The notes beneath the pieces were generated by a model. It ran no database searches. It was given only the letters and a program-made list of their open reading frames with translations, and was not told the DNA's origin. A stretch of 55,259 nt of DNA from Treponema sp. (lineage in GTDB: Bacteria > Spirochaetota > Spirochaetia > Treponematales > Breznakiellaceae). The stretch is from the NCBI GenBank assembly GCA_031266175.1, contig JAISBN010000037.1, positions 1-55,259 of the forward strand. The letters run 5' to 3'. The position numbers were made by a program, and so were the translations under genes. How positions within the stretch are numbered: position 1 is the stretch's first letter; each line of letters starts with the position of its first letter. This document shows positions 18,049 through 25,271 of the stretch, piece after piece.

Positions 18049-19548
18049 CTAAAATATTCCGGATAAACACCGGTAGATAACAAGATATTTTTGATAAGCC
18101 GCGTCATATATTTTTCCCCGCGGCTCGTCGGGGTGATAAACCGCTTCCACTTTTAAAAACGCCGTCATTTCCTCAATGTTACGATAAAGTCCGGCAGCCA
18201 ATGCGCCCAGCATGGCGGCCCCCAGGGAAGTGGACTCGCTTTGCTGCATCACAAGTATATCCCTGCCGCAGATATCGGCTTTGATTGAATTCCAAAGCGC
18301 ACTTCGGGAACCCCCGCCTATGGAACGCAGCTCCTTCACCGGTATCCCGCATTGGACCAGGTATTCCAGGTTTTCCCGGAGCATATAACCCAAACCTTCA
18401 AGGATGGCCCGTATGATATGAGGGCGGCCCATTTCCAGTTTCAACCCAAACAGAACGCCCCGGGCGCGGGTATTTACCTCGCCCACCAGCTTACCTCCAA
18501 AATGGGGTATTAATAAAAGCCCGTCAGAGGCCGGCGGTACCGGCGCCGCCAGGTTATCCATCTCCCGGTAAACCACTGCTCCCCGTTCGGCACAGGAGAG
18601 GGCAAATTCCGGCATAAATTCGTCCCTGAACCATTTAAGGATAATAGCTCCCGCAGGATTATAAGCCAGACAGAGGTACAGATGGTTAAAATGCCGGTAT
18701 AAGGAAGGCCGAATCGGATTATCGTAATCAGGCTTTTCAACGGTAGCGGCGACAGCCAAACAGGTACCGGTGGTCTCGGTTACCATGCCGCTACAGATAT
18801 TCCCGCTTCCCAGGGCAGAGGCGACCTGATCCACGGCGCCGGTAGATACCGGGATACCCTGGACCAATCCGGTTTGCGCCGCGGCTTCAGCGTTTACCCT
18901 GGCGGCGGTAACGGCGCAGGGATACACCTCGGGCAGTTTTTTTTGATCAATCCCCGCGGCGTCCAGTATGGGGGAATAATAGGCGGTACGGTTAATATCA
19001 AAGTATCCCGAAGAGGACAATAATGCCGGATTTGATACGCAAAGCCCGGTTAGGCGCAGGATGAGATAATCTTCCAGTAAAAGGAACTTATGGGTTTTTT
19101 CATACACTTCCGGCAGGTTACGGGAAAACCATAGAAGTTTGGCAATCGGAACGGCGGGGGTCAATTCATTTAATCCCGTATGCCGGTAAAAAACAAGCGG
19201 GTCTATTTTTTCTTTAAGTTCTTCACATTCCCGGAAAGCCCGGGAATCCAGCCATACGACGGCATTCCCCAAAGCCCGGCCGGACTTATCCACCGGTATG
19301 ATAGTTTCACCCTGGGTAGTAACGGTAAGCATCCGTATATCCCCGGGATTGGGACAGGCCCGTACCACAGCGGCGGAACCGGTACACAAGGCTGTCCAAT
19401 AGACTTCCGGATCAAGCTCTACAAAATTTTCCGCGGGAGTTAAAAGATTATATTCAACAGAGTGACTGGCTATAAGAGAAAGCTGCCGGTTAAACAGGCA
19501 GACTTTTATCGCCGTAGTACCAGCATCAACAGTCAATAAATAACACAA
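18049..19548 (-). CDS. FGGY family carbohydrate kinase (xylulokinase-like)
   Basis: The 499-aa protein has the sugar-kinase/actin fold: N-terminal phosphate-binding DAGTTAIKV, VDQVASALGSGNICSGMVTETTGT in the middle, and the FGGY signature region GIPVKELRSIGGGSRSALWNSIKADICG. Members phosphorylate ketoses or polyols such as xylulose, erythrulose and glycerol. Translation starts at TTG with GGAGGAA 6 nt upstream. An overlapping ATG three bases before it is in another frame and closed at once. It is the first gene behind the palindromic operator and directly downstream of the GntR/AraR-type regulator. Confidence 0.92.
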   Translation of the reverse strand: MCYLLTVDAGTTAIKVCLFNRQLSLIASHSVEYNLLTPAENFVELDPEVYWTALCTGSAAVVRACPNPGDIRMLTVTTQGETIIPVDKSGRALGNAVVWLDSRAFRECEELKEKIDPLVFYRHTGLNELTPAVPIAKLLWFSRNLPEVYEKTHKFLLLEDYLILRLTGLCVSNPALLSSSGYFDINRTAYYSPILDAAGIDQKKLPEVYPCAVTAARVNAEAAAQTGLVQGIPVSTGAVDQVASALGSGNICSGMVTETTGTCLAVAATVEKPDYDNPIRPSLYRHFNHLYLCLAYNPAGAIILKWFRDEFMPEFALSCAERGAVVYREMDNLAAPVPPASDGLLLIPHFGGKLVGEVNTRARGVLFGLKLEMGRPHIIRAILEGLGYMLRENLEYLVQCGIPVKELRSIGGGSRSALWNSIKADICGRDILVMQQSESTSLGAAMLGALAAGLYRNIEEMTAFLKVEAVYHPDEPRGKIYDAAYQKYLVIYRCLSGIF

Positions 19549-19569
19549 GCCATATTCCTCCGGAAACCG

Positions 19570-19619
19570 TTAATATGCCGTAACATATACGCATATGCGT
19601 ATATGTTACGGCATATTAA
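19570..19619. promoter_or_regulatory. 50-bp perfect palindrome, probable operator
   Basis: Positions 19570-19619 form an uninterrupted perfect inverted repeat with no loop, centred on ATACGCATATGCGTAT. It covers the -10 element of the kinase promoter and lies directly downstream of the GntR/AraR-type repressor gene. AraR-type operators are short palindromes around a TACGTA-like core, so this resembles one or two nested binding sites rather than a terminator. Confidence 0.75.
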
Positions 19620-19631
19620 TTACCTTGTCAA
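19603..19631 (-). promoter_or_regulatory. Promoter of the kinase-isomerase-transporter operon
   Basis: TTGACA (19626-19631) and TAACAT (19603-19608) are separated by 17 bp on the minus strand, about 55 bp before the kinase start. The -10 lies inside the palindrome, so a bound repressor would block polymerase. Confidence 0.65.
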
Positions 19632-19658
19632 CAAAAATTTTTTAAACCGCCGGGTTTT

Positions 19659-20762
19659 TTAAAACTTCAGCTTTGAAAAAAGCCTCTGTTTATCTGTTTT
19701 TTTACCACAGCTATTCCGTTTAACCAGCTGTGGTTCAAAGATATTGATATACGGCCAGGGCCGTTTCTGATGGATCAAGTCTAACAAGGCCCGGGCAGCC
19801 ATTTCTCCCAAAACTTGCTTTGGGTGAGCAATTGAGGTAAGAGAAGGCTCTACCGCGGAAGCCAGAACAGTATCATCAAAGCCGATAATGGATATTTCAT
19901 CAGGAATACGGATACCGGCTTTCTTTATATAATGCATACTCTCCAGCGCCACTTCATCGTTATAACAGAAAAGGGCGCTGATCTGTGAGCCGTACACCTT
20001 TTTCACCAAATGCGCTTCCAGGTCCGGCCCGCAGGGGATAAGCAGCGGTTTTTCAAGCCCCAGGGCGGCGCATTTCTCGGTGAATCCCTGTTGCCTCAGA
20101 AGGGAATCTTTATACTGGTCCATATAAACGACGGCCATATTGGTATGCCCCAGTTCATGAAAATATTGGGCTGCAAGACTCCCTCCCTTCTGTTCATCTA
20201 GCATCGTATAAGAAGTTTCAATTCCTTCGTAACGGCTATCAATCATGATATAAGGAATACCGGCGGCCCGCAGCCGGCGGAAAGCTTCCCGGAGGCGATC
20301 CGAAACCGTACCGCAGCGATGGCTGGGCTCTACAATAATTCCGGAAGAGCCTTTTTGGAGGATCTCCTCCAGAATTTCGCAGATACGAACGGAATCGTCC
20401 CGGCTGTCGCTAATAATGAAGTTGCAATTATGCTCCGTGAGGACCTTGGAAGTACCCTTAATATAATAGGGAACAAAATACGTATAGGCCATGTCCAGAA
20501 TAACATCAATATTTAATTTTTTAGCGGCAAGGCTGGAAGCGATGCAAAAGGTCCCTTTCCCATGTATTTTCCGGAGATACCCGGCGTTTACCAGCCGGGA
20601 CAAGGCGTTTCTTACCGTAAGACGTCCTATACCATAGGATTCCACCATTTCCGACTCACTGGGCAGCTTGTCGCCAACTTTAATCTCCCCGGACTCAATT
20701 TGTGCCTTGATCCGCTCCGAGAGCTGATAATAGAGAGGGTTGGGATCATTTCGATATAACAC
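19659..20762 (-). CDS. GntR/LacI-type transcriptional repressor (AraR-like)
   Basis: The N-terminal 70 residues are a GntR winged helix (PLYYQLSERIKAQIESGEIKVGDKLPSESEMVESYGIGRLTVRNAL). The remainder is a LacI-type ligand-binding domain (SSGIIVEPSH, GGSLAAQYFHELGH, SALFCYNDEVALESMHYIKKAGIRIPDEISIIGFDD). This is the AraR architecture, in which sugar binding releases operator DNA. The track starts at a TTG (20795); the GTG at 20762 follows CGGAG and matches the usual family start (xYRNDPNPLYYQL), so it is preferred. It probably controls the kinase-to-permease operon through the palindrome 40 bp downstream of its stop, and may autoregulate through an imperfect repeat at 20789-20813. Confidence 0.9.
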   Translation of the reverse strand: MLYRNDPNPLYYQLSERIKAQIESGEIKVGDKLPSESEMVESYGIGRLTVRNALSRLVNAGYLRKIHGKGTFCIASSLAAKKLNIDVILDMAYTYFVPYYIKGTSKVLTEHNCNFIISDSRDDSVRICEILEEILQKGSSGIIVEPSHRCGTVSDRLREAFRRLRAAGIPYIMIDSRYEGIETSYTMLDEQKGGSLAAQYFHELGHTNMAVVYMDQYKDSLLRQQGFTEKCAALGLEKPLLIPCGPDLEAHLVKKVYGSQISALFCYNDEVALESMHYIKKAGIRIPDEISIIGFDDTVLASAVEPSLTSIAHPKQVLGEMAARALLDLIHQKRPWPYINIFEPQLVKRNSCGKKTDKQRLFSKLKF

Positions 20763-20924
20763 AAACGCAACTCCGATCTTGTGGGGCTGTTTCAAAAGCT
20801 AAAGTTTTGAGACGGGCTTTATAATAACACGAAAGAACCGCCCGGAAAAGGTATCGGCAGCGCCGGAATTTTAAAATGCGAAATGCGGCTGTTTTGAATT
20901 TATTTTCCCTTTGGACCAGGATAT

Positions 20925-20954
20925 TTGACAGAATTCTTATGCCGGTGTTATTAT
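20925..20954 (+). promoter_or_regulatory. Near-consensus promoter in front of the decayed SIS gene
   Basis: TTGACA and TATTAT are separated by 18 bp on the plus strand, 8 bp before the ATG at 20962. The promoter looks intact although the genes behind it are broken. Confidence 0.55.
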
Positions 20955-20961
20955 CCCTATC

Positions 20962-21333
20962 ATGAAAACCGAAAGCTGGAAACAGGCAAAAGCGGCGTTT
21001 GGAATTGAGTTCAATCCGGGGATATCATGCTGCTGGCTTCCCGGGGCGGCAAGACAGCGGAGCTGCTTCCCATTTTACAGATATGCAGGCATAAAAAAGC
21101 CGTCGTTATTTCGATAACTGAAAATCTTGAATCGCCCATGGCGCGGGAGTCGGACATCGTTCTCAAAATGAATGTCCCTAGGGAAACGGACCGGTATAAC
21201 ACCCGGGGAACCACCAGTTTTGTGGTGTTGTGCGCGCTTTTTGATGCCTTACAGGCAGCATTATAGAAGAAACGGATTATCAAAATGAAAAATTCGCCTT
21301 GGTACGTCCCGGCGGCGCTGTGGGTAAACGGTT
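20962..21333 (+). pseudogene. Decayed SIS-domain sugar isomerase gene
   Basis: The open piece at 21027-21266 reads LASRGGKTAELLPI...SDIVLKMNV...DRYNTRGTTSFVVLCALFDALQAAL, clearly the core of a SIS-domain sugar-phosphate isomerase/binding protein. Upstream in that frame GDI precedes it, as in intact relatives (GDVVIAISRGGKT). The original start (ATG 20962, MKTESWKQAKAAF) is in another frame and most of the N-terminal domain is missing. After a stop at 21264, the next frame continues the C-terminus (IEETDYQNEKFALVRPGGAVGKRLN). At least two frameshifts and an internal deletion are needed, so no full product can be made. Confidence 0.8.
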
Positions 21334-21544
21334 AAATCCCGAACAGCCCCTTTACGATTGAGGAAATGGCCGAGGCGGAGGCAAAACGATTCGGCAAAAC
21401 CGGCTTTGTTGTCATTGTTACCCCGAATGCCGCCCATTACCCGGCGGTGAAAGCGTTCCTGAACGGGGGAAATCCACATCGTATACGACAAACCCCTCTG
21501 TTTTGAGGAATCCGAAACCGCGGAGCTGGCAAAAAAACAGCAAC
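21334..21544 (+). pseudogene. Fragment of a Gfo/Idh/MocA-family oxidoreductase gene
   Basis: One frame reads EEMAEAEAKRFGKTGFVVIVTPNAAHYPAVKAFLNG. A single-base shift in a G-run then gives GEIHIVYDKPLCFEESETAELAKKQQ. Together they match the middle of the NAD-binding domain of Gfo/Idh/MocA dehydrogenases (VTPNxxH, GIHVxxDKPL). The nucleotide-binding N-terminus and the whole C-terminal domain are absent. The fragment runs into the terminator of the convergent tRNA-Asn gene. It is probably debris of the same sugar locus as the SIS gene. Confidence 0.8.
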
Positions 21545-21574
21545 AAAAAAGCCTGTCCGAAGACAGGCTTTTTT
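21545..21574 (-). terminator. Rho-independent terminator of tRNA-Asn
   Basis: GCCTGTC-TTCG-GACAGGC with a UUCG-type tetraloop is flanked by A and T runs. On the minus strand it follows the tRNA directly and ends in six T residues. Confidence 0.88.
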
Positions 21575-21575
21575 A

Positions 21576-21648
21576 CTCCCCCGCGCGGGTTCGAACCACG
21601 GACCCAGTGGTTAACAGCCACTTGCTCTGCCAGCTGAGCTACAGGGGA
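21576..21648 (-). tRNA. tRNA-Asn (anticodon GTT)
   Basis: On the minus strand the sequence folds as a full cloverleaf of 73 nt: acceptor TCCCCTG/CGGGGGA, D-arm GCTCAGCTGGCAGAGC, anticodon stem AGTGG/CCACT around loop CTGTTAA (anticodon GTT, Asn), and T-arm with TTCGAAC. CCA is not encoded. The island and its pseudogene debris abut the 3' end, a common integration side for mobile DNA. Confidence 0.95.
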
Positions 21649-21684
21649 ATGTTGTTTCAATATACTTCAAGGGGCTTTTTTGTG

Positions 21685-22686
21685 TCAAGCCCTTTCGTAC
21701 AATTCAACCCTGTTCCGGCCCAGTCCTTTTGCCTTTCTCAGGGCCGTATCGGCGGCAAAGGACAAGTCCCGTACATTGTCCGCGTGCTGGGGGGCTACGG
21801 CAATGCCCATACTGGTCCGGATGTGCAGTTCATCGGTTTCCGAAGACCCCGGCCTGGTAACGGTGACCACCTGGTTTGCCACTTTTTCCCGGATCTTCTC
21901 GGCTACGGTAACGGCATCCTGTCCCGCCGTATCAGGGAGCAGGACGGCAAACTCGTCTCCCGAAAGCCGGGCGGCAATATCCCCGGGGCGGCCCAGGTGC
22001 TTAAGCACCTCCGCCGTGGCAATAATCACCTTGTCCCCGCCGGCGGGCCCGTAACGGTCATTGATGGCATGGACCTTGTCCAGGTCCATCATGATAAGAG
22101 ACATTTCCCGAACGCCCACGGCGCCGGTTTTAAACCGGTCCTTAATGGTTTCTTCCAGAAAACTCCGGTTATAAAGGCCGGTTAATTCATCGGTAATGGC
22201 CCGGCGCCGGGCGGTTTCGCCCCACTGAACCAAATCCCGCAGGTGCTTGGAAGACTGGTTAAGCCAGCTGTTCTGGACCGCTCCGATGGAATTGAGCATT
22301 TTAATGCCCATCATGGGATGGTCAAAAATGATCCGGTAAAAATCTATGCCCTGAAGGACCATAAGATCCGAATCTTCCCTGGCGGTGATGGTGGCCGACC
22401 GGGGTTCGCCGGCAATAACCGACATTTCCCCCAGAAAGGCGCCGGGAACAATGTCGAACATCCAGCGCATGGTTCCGTCGGACTGCTTTTTATGGGCGCT
22501 TAAGGAACCGGAAAGGAGGATAAACATATCTTCCCCGTGATCCCCTTCGTTAAAGATCGCCTCCCCCGCGGCAAAATGGCGGCGCTCCATAAAAGCGGTA
22601 ACGGCATTGAATTCCAGGCTGCTCATGGAAGCAAAAAGCGGGCTGTTGATCAGTACCGGATCCTGGATCGGGGGCAGAATGCTCAT
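21685..22686 (-). CDS. Cyclic-nucleotide-binding domain + GGDEF diguanylate cyclase
   Basis: The 333-aa protein has an N-terminal CRP-type cyclic-nucleotide-binding domain (FNEGDHGEDMFILLSGSL, GAFLGEMSVIAGEPRSATI; about residues 20-140). A C-terminal GGDEF domain follows (DELTGLYNRSFLEE, LIMMDLDKVHAINDRYGPAGGDKVI, LSGDEFAVLL). The active-site loop is SGDEF, a functional variant of GGDEF, and the metal Asp and nucleotide residues are in place, so c-di-GMP synthesis is likely. No RxxD inhibitory site is obvious. It has no signal peptide or membrane segment. Its ATG overlaps the stop of the upstream paralogue as ATGA. Confidence 0.92.
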   Translation of the reverse strand: MSILPPIQDPVLINSPLFASMSSLEFNAVTAFMERRHFAAGEAIFNEGDHGEDMFILLSGSLSAHKKQSDGTMRWMFDIVPGAFLGEMSVIAGEPRSATITAREDSDLMVLQGIDFYRIIFDHPMMGIKMLNSIGAVQNSWLNQSSKHLRDLVQWGETARRRAITDELTGLYNRSFLEETIKDRFKTGAVGVREMSLIMMDLDKVHAINDRYGPAGGDKVIIATAEVLKHLGRPGDIAARLSGDEFAVLLPDTAGQDAVTVAEKIREKVANQVVTVTRPGSSETDELHIRTSMGIAVAPQHADNVRDLSFAADTALRKAKGLGRNRVELYERA

Positions 22687-23708
22687 AGCCCTTCCCTGCG
22701 GACAGGCTGAGGATCCGATCTGTATTCGCTTATTTTTCCGCCGCCGCCGTTTTTCCAGGTATCCAGGAGCAGGGCATAGGTTCCCTTAAACAGATCATCC
22801 CAGACCTGGCCGTCTTCGGGCCAGATCGAATAGGCGATGGTTCCGGTAAAGGAAAAGGCCGGCATATCCCCCCGGGCGGGAACCGGCTCCAGCGCCTGGA
22901 TGGAACGGAACAACTCCCTGACCACCTTTTCCGCCAGCGGACGGGGACACTTGTTGATCAAAAGCCCCGTCTCGTTGCTTTTAAAACGCATGGCCCAGCC
23001 CCGGCGCAGCCGGCGGGTCAAGGCTCTAAGAATCTTCGCCAGCCGGATCATCGCTTCGTCCCCGGCTTCGTGGCCCCGGGAATCTACCAGGATCTTAAAC
23101 CGGTCCGGCTTAAGCATGATAAGGGCCGTGGGGATTTCCAGGATATGGTTGATTTCATCCGTCAGGTAGGTCTGCTTCCAGAGTCCCGTACCGGGATCCT
23201 CATAGGCCCGGCGCTGGAGTTCGTTCACCCAGGAAAGGTTTTCCAGCAGTATGTTCTGGGTGGATTTGATGCGGCTGGTCATCATCACGATGGAATTAAG
23301 CAGTATCCGGGAAACAATGTGGGGTTCTTCGGTAACAAAATCGTCCATGGTCAGGCCCATCGCGGGAAACATGACCAGTACCGATTCTTCCACGGCCTCC
23401 GCGACGGCATCGTATTCCGCCTTGCGGGCAAAGTCAAAGTCGCCGATGGTATCCCCCGGGGCATACTGGGCAAGCTGGTCATCGTCCTCGTCGTCCCGGG
23501 GTTTGTAGATCCGGATAGCCCCTTCCAGGAGGATATAAAAATGTTCCGCTTTCTGGCCTATGGAAAAGAGCTTTGCCTTTTTACGAAGGTTGATGATACA
23601 GGACCGCTCAACAATATAATCGTAATCTTTATCAAGAAGGGAGGTAAACAGCTCTGCTTTTTTAATGGGAGCGGGATCCAGCATCTGCTTTAGCGATTGT
23701 TCCAACAA
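22683..23708 (-). CDS. Cyclic-nucleotide-binding domain + degenerate GGDEF-like domain
   Basis: The 341-aa protein has the same domain order as its downstream neighbour: a CRP-type sensor (LFSIGQKAEHFYILLEGAIRIYKP, YAPGDTIGDFDF) and a GGDEF-like fold (EDPGTGLWKQTYLTDEI, LIMLKPDRFKILVDSRGHEAGDEAMIRL). The catalytic loop is replaced: RYGGDEFxxL becomes RFKSNETGLLI. It cannot be an ordinary diguanylate cyclase and may regulate or heterodimerise with the active paralogue. The start is a TTG behind AAGGGG. The 4-bp overlap with the next gene implies coupled, roughly equimolar translation. Confidence 0.85.
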   Translation of the reverse strand: MLEQSLKQMLDPAPIKKAELFTSLLDKDYDYIVERSCIINLRKKAKLFSIGQKAEHFYILLEGAIRIYKPRDDEDDDQLAQYAPGDTIGDFDFARKAEYDAVAEAVEESVLVMFPAMGLTMDDFVTEEPHIVSRILLNSIVMMTSRIKSTQNILLENLSWVNELQRRAYEDPGTGLWKQTYLTDEINHILEIPTALIMLKPDRFKILVDSRGHEAGDEAMIRLAKILRALTRRLRRGWAMRFKSNETGLLINKCPRPLAEKVVRELFRSIQALEPVPARGDMPAFSFTGTIAYSIWPEDGQVWDDLFKGTYALLLDTWKNGGGGKISEYRSDPQPVRREGL

Positions 23709-23777
23709 ATACCCCTTCCAAAGAATAATAGTTCTTTTTGCCCTTTTTTACTACTGCCCTTGACATTCAAACCGGAG

Positions 23778-25271
23778 CTATTTTTCCCAATACCGGAGGA
23801 AAATCCTAAACACCTCCGGCAGGGCCGCAAGCCGCCGGCCGGGACCGCCGGTCAGCACCCGGATCAGGGCTTTAAGTCCGGCGGAAACTTTTTCCGAATA
23901 GGGATGCCAGAAAATGTTCCGCCCTACGGCGGGGAGTATGTCGTCTACCACCACCTGGACTTTTACCATTTCTTTAAACCCCGCTTCTCCGTGGGTTCTT
24001 CCCAGCCCCGAATCCCCGAAGCCTCCCCAGGGAGTCTCCGCCAGTCCGTGGGACATCAGGTGATCGTTTATCATCACCGCCCCCGCGTTGATCCGCGCCG
24101 CCAGCTCCCGGGCCCTGCGGCGGTTCCGGGACCAGACCGATCCTGTTAAACCGTAGGAAGAAGCGTTGGCTATGCGGAGGGCCTCTTCGTCGTCCGAAGC
24201 GGGGATCACCGCCGCGACGGGGCCGAAAATTTCTTCGTTCATCACCGGCATGTCCGGCGTTACGCCGGTAAGCGCCAGAGCCGGAACCGCGGCTGCCGCC
24301 GCGTCCTGAAAAAAGGCCCCTTCGCTTTTGGCGGCAATCTGCGCGCCCTTCGCCAGGCAGGCTTCTATCTGCCTGCACACCGTCTGTTTTTGTTTAAGGC
24401 TTGCCATGGGTCCCAGATCAATACCCTGGCGCAGGCCCCGGATGAGGGCGCAGAATTTTTCCAGAAAAGCATCGTAGACCTTCCGGTGAACGATAATCCG
24501 CTGAACACCCCCGCAGGACTGGCCGGCGTTGGAAAAGGCCGCCCAGACCAGGCCCCTGGCGGCCCGGTCCGGCGCGGCGTCTTCCCGGACGATAGCCGCG
24601 TCCGCTCCGCCCAGTTCCAGCACCAGGGGAAGAAGCCGGGGAGCGGCCAGGGCCATCAGTTCCCGGCCGGTGGCGGTAGAACCGGTAAAGAAGAGTTTAT
24701 CCACCCCCGGAGCGGCGGCGGATCCGATAAAGGCGGGGCCCGCTTCCCTGCCGGGCAGTTCCACATAGGTAAAAAGCCCTTCCGGCAGTTCCGCGGCCCT
24801 GAAAAGCTCCTCCAAAGAGCAGCCCACGCCGGGGGTAAGGGATGCGGTTTTAAGGAGGACCGCGTTCCCCGCCAGCAGGGCCATGACCACTTCCGAAAAG
24901 GGTATGGCAAAGGGATAATTCCAGGGGGAAATGATCCCCACCACTCCCCAGGGTTTATATATCAGGGAACTGCGCTTGTTAAACATCAGCAGGCTGCCCA
25001 TCCCTACGGGAGCCTCGGCAAGAAAACGCCGCCCCATCCTCCGGTAATAGCCCAGGGCCATGACCGCGGGAACCAGTTCCGCCGCCAGGGCGTCCAGGGG
25101 GAGCTTTCCGTTTTCCCGGTGGATGGTTTCGCTGATGTCGTCAACATGGGCGGCCAGATACGAAGCGGCCTTTTTCAGATGGGCGGAACGCTTCCCGTAG
25201 GGCAGTACGGCCCAGGCCTTTTGGGCTTCCCGGGCCCGGACAATAATCGAAGCCAGCTCTTCACGCTTCAT
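23778..25271 (-). CDS. Aldehyde dehydrogenase family protein
   Basis: The 497-aa enzyme is a full-length NAD(P)-dependent ALDH: VGIISPWNYPFAIPF at the cofactor site, FTGSTATGREL, the catalytic Glu in LELGGADAAI and catalytic Cys in NAGQSCGGVQR. The final 50 residues form a basic, hydrophobic tail (LKALIRVLTGGPGRRLAALPEVFRIFLRYW), as in long-chain or membrane-associated ALDHs. It overlaps the SDR gene as ATGA, so the two probably oxidise an alcohol to an acid in sequence. The substrate is inferred to be hydrophobic, not shown. Confidence 0.9.
   Translation of the reverse strand: MKREELASIIVRAREAQKAWAVLPYGKRSAHLKKAASYLAAHVDDISETIHRENGKLPLDALAAELVPAVMALGYYRRMGRRFLAEAPVGMGSLLMFNKRSSLIYKPWGVVGIISPWNYPFAIPFSEVVMALLAGNAVLLKTASLTPGVGCSLEELFRAAELPEGLFTYVELPGREAGPAFIGSAAAPGVDKLFFTGSTATGRELMALAAPRLLPLVLELGGADAAIVREDAAPDRAARGLVWAAFSNAGQSCGGVQRIIVHRKVYDAFLEKFCALIRGLRQGIDLGPMASLKQKQTVCRQIEACLAKGAQIAAKSEGAFFQDAAAAAVPALALTGVTPDMPVMNEEIFGPVAAVIPASDDEEALRIANASSYGLTGSVWSRNRRRARELAARINAGAVMINDHLMSHGLAETPWGGFGDSGLGRTHGEAGFKEMVKVQVVVDDILPAVGRNIFWHPYSEKVSAGLKALIRVLTGGPGRRLAALPEVFRIFLRYWEK

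Noticed and set aside
21576-21648. Integrative element with att sites at tRNA-Asn
   Set aside because: No integrase gene and no second copy of the tRNA 3' end were seen near the left edge at 10.1-10.6 kb, so a defined mobile element cannot be called.
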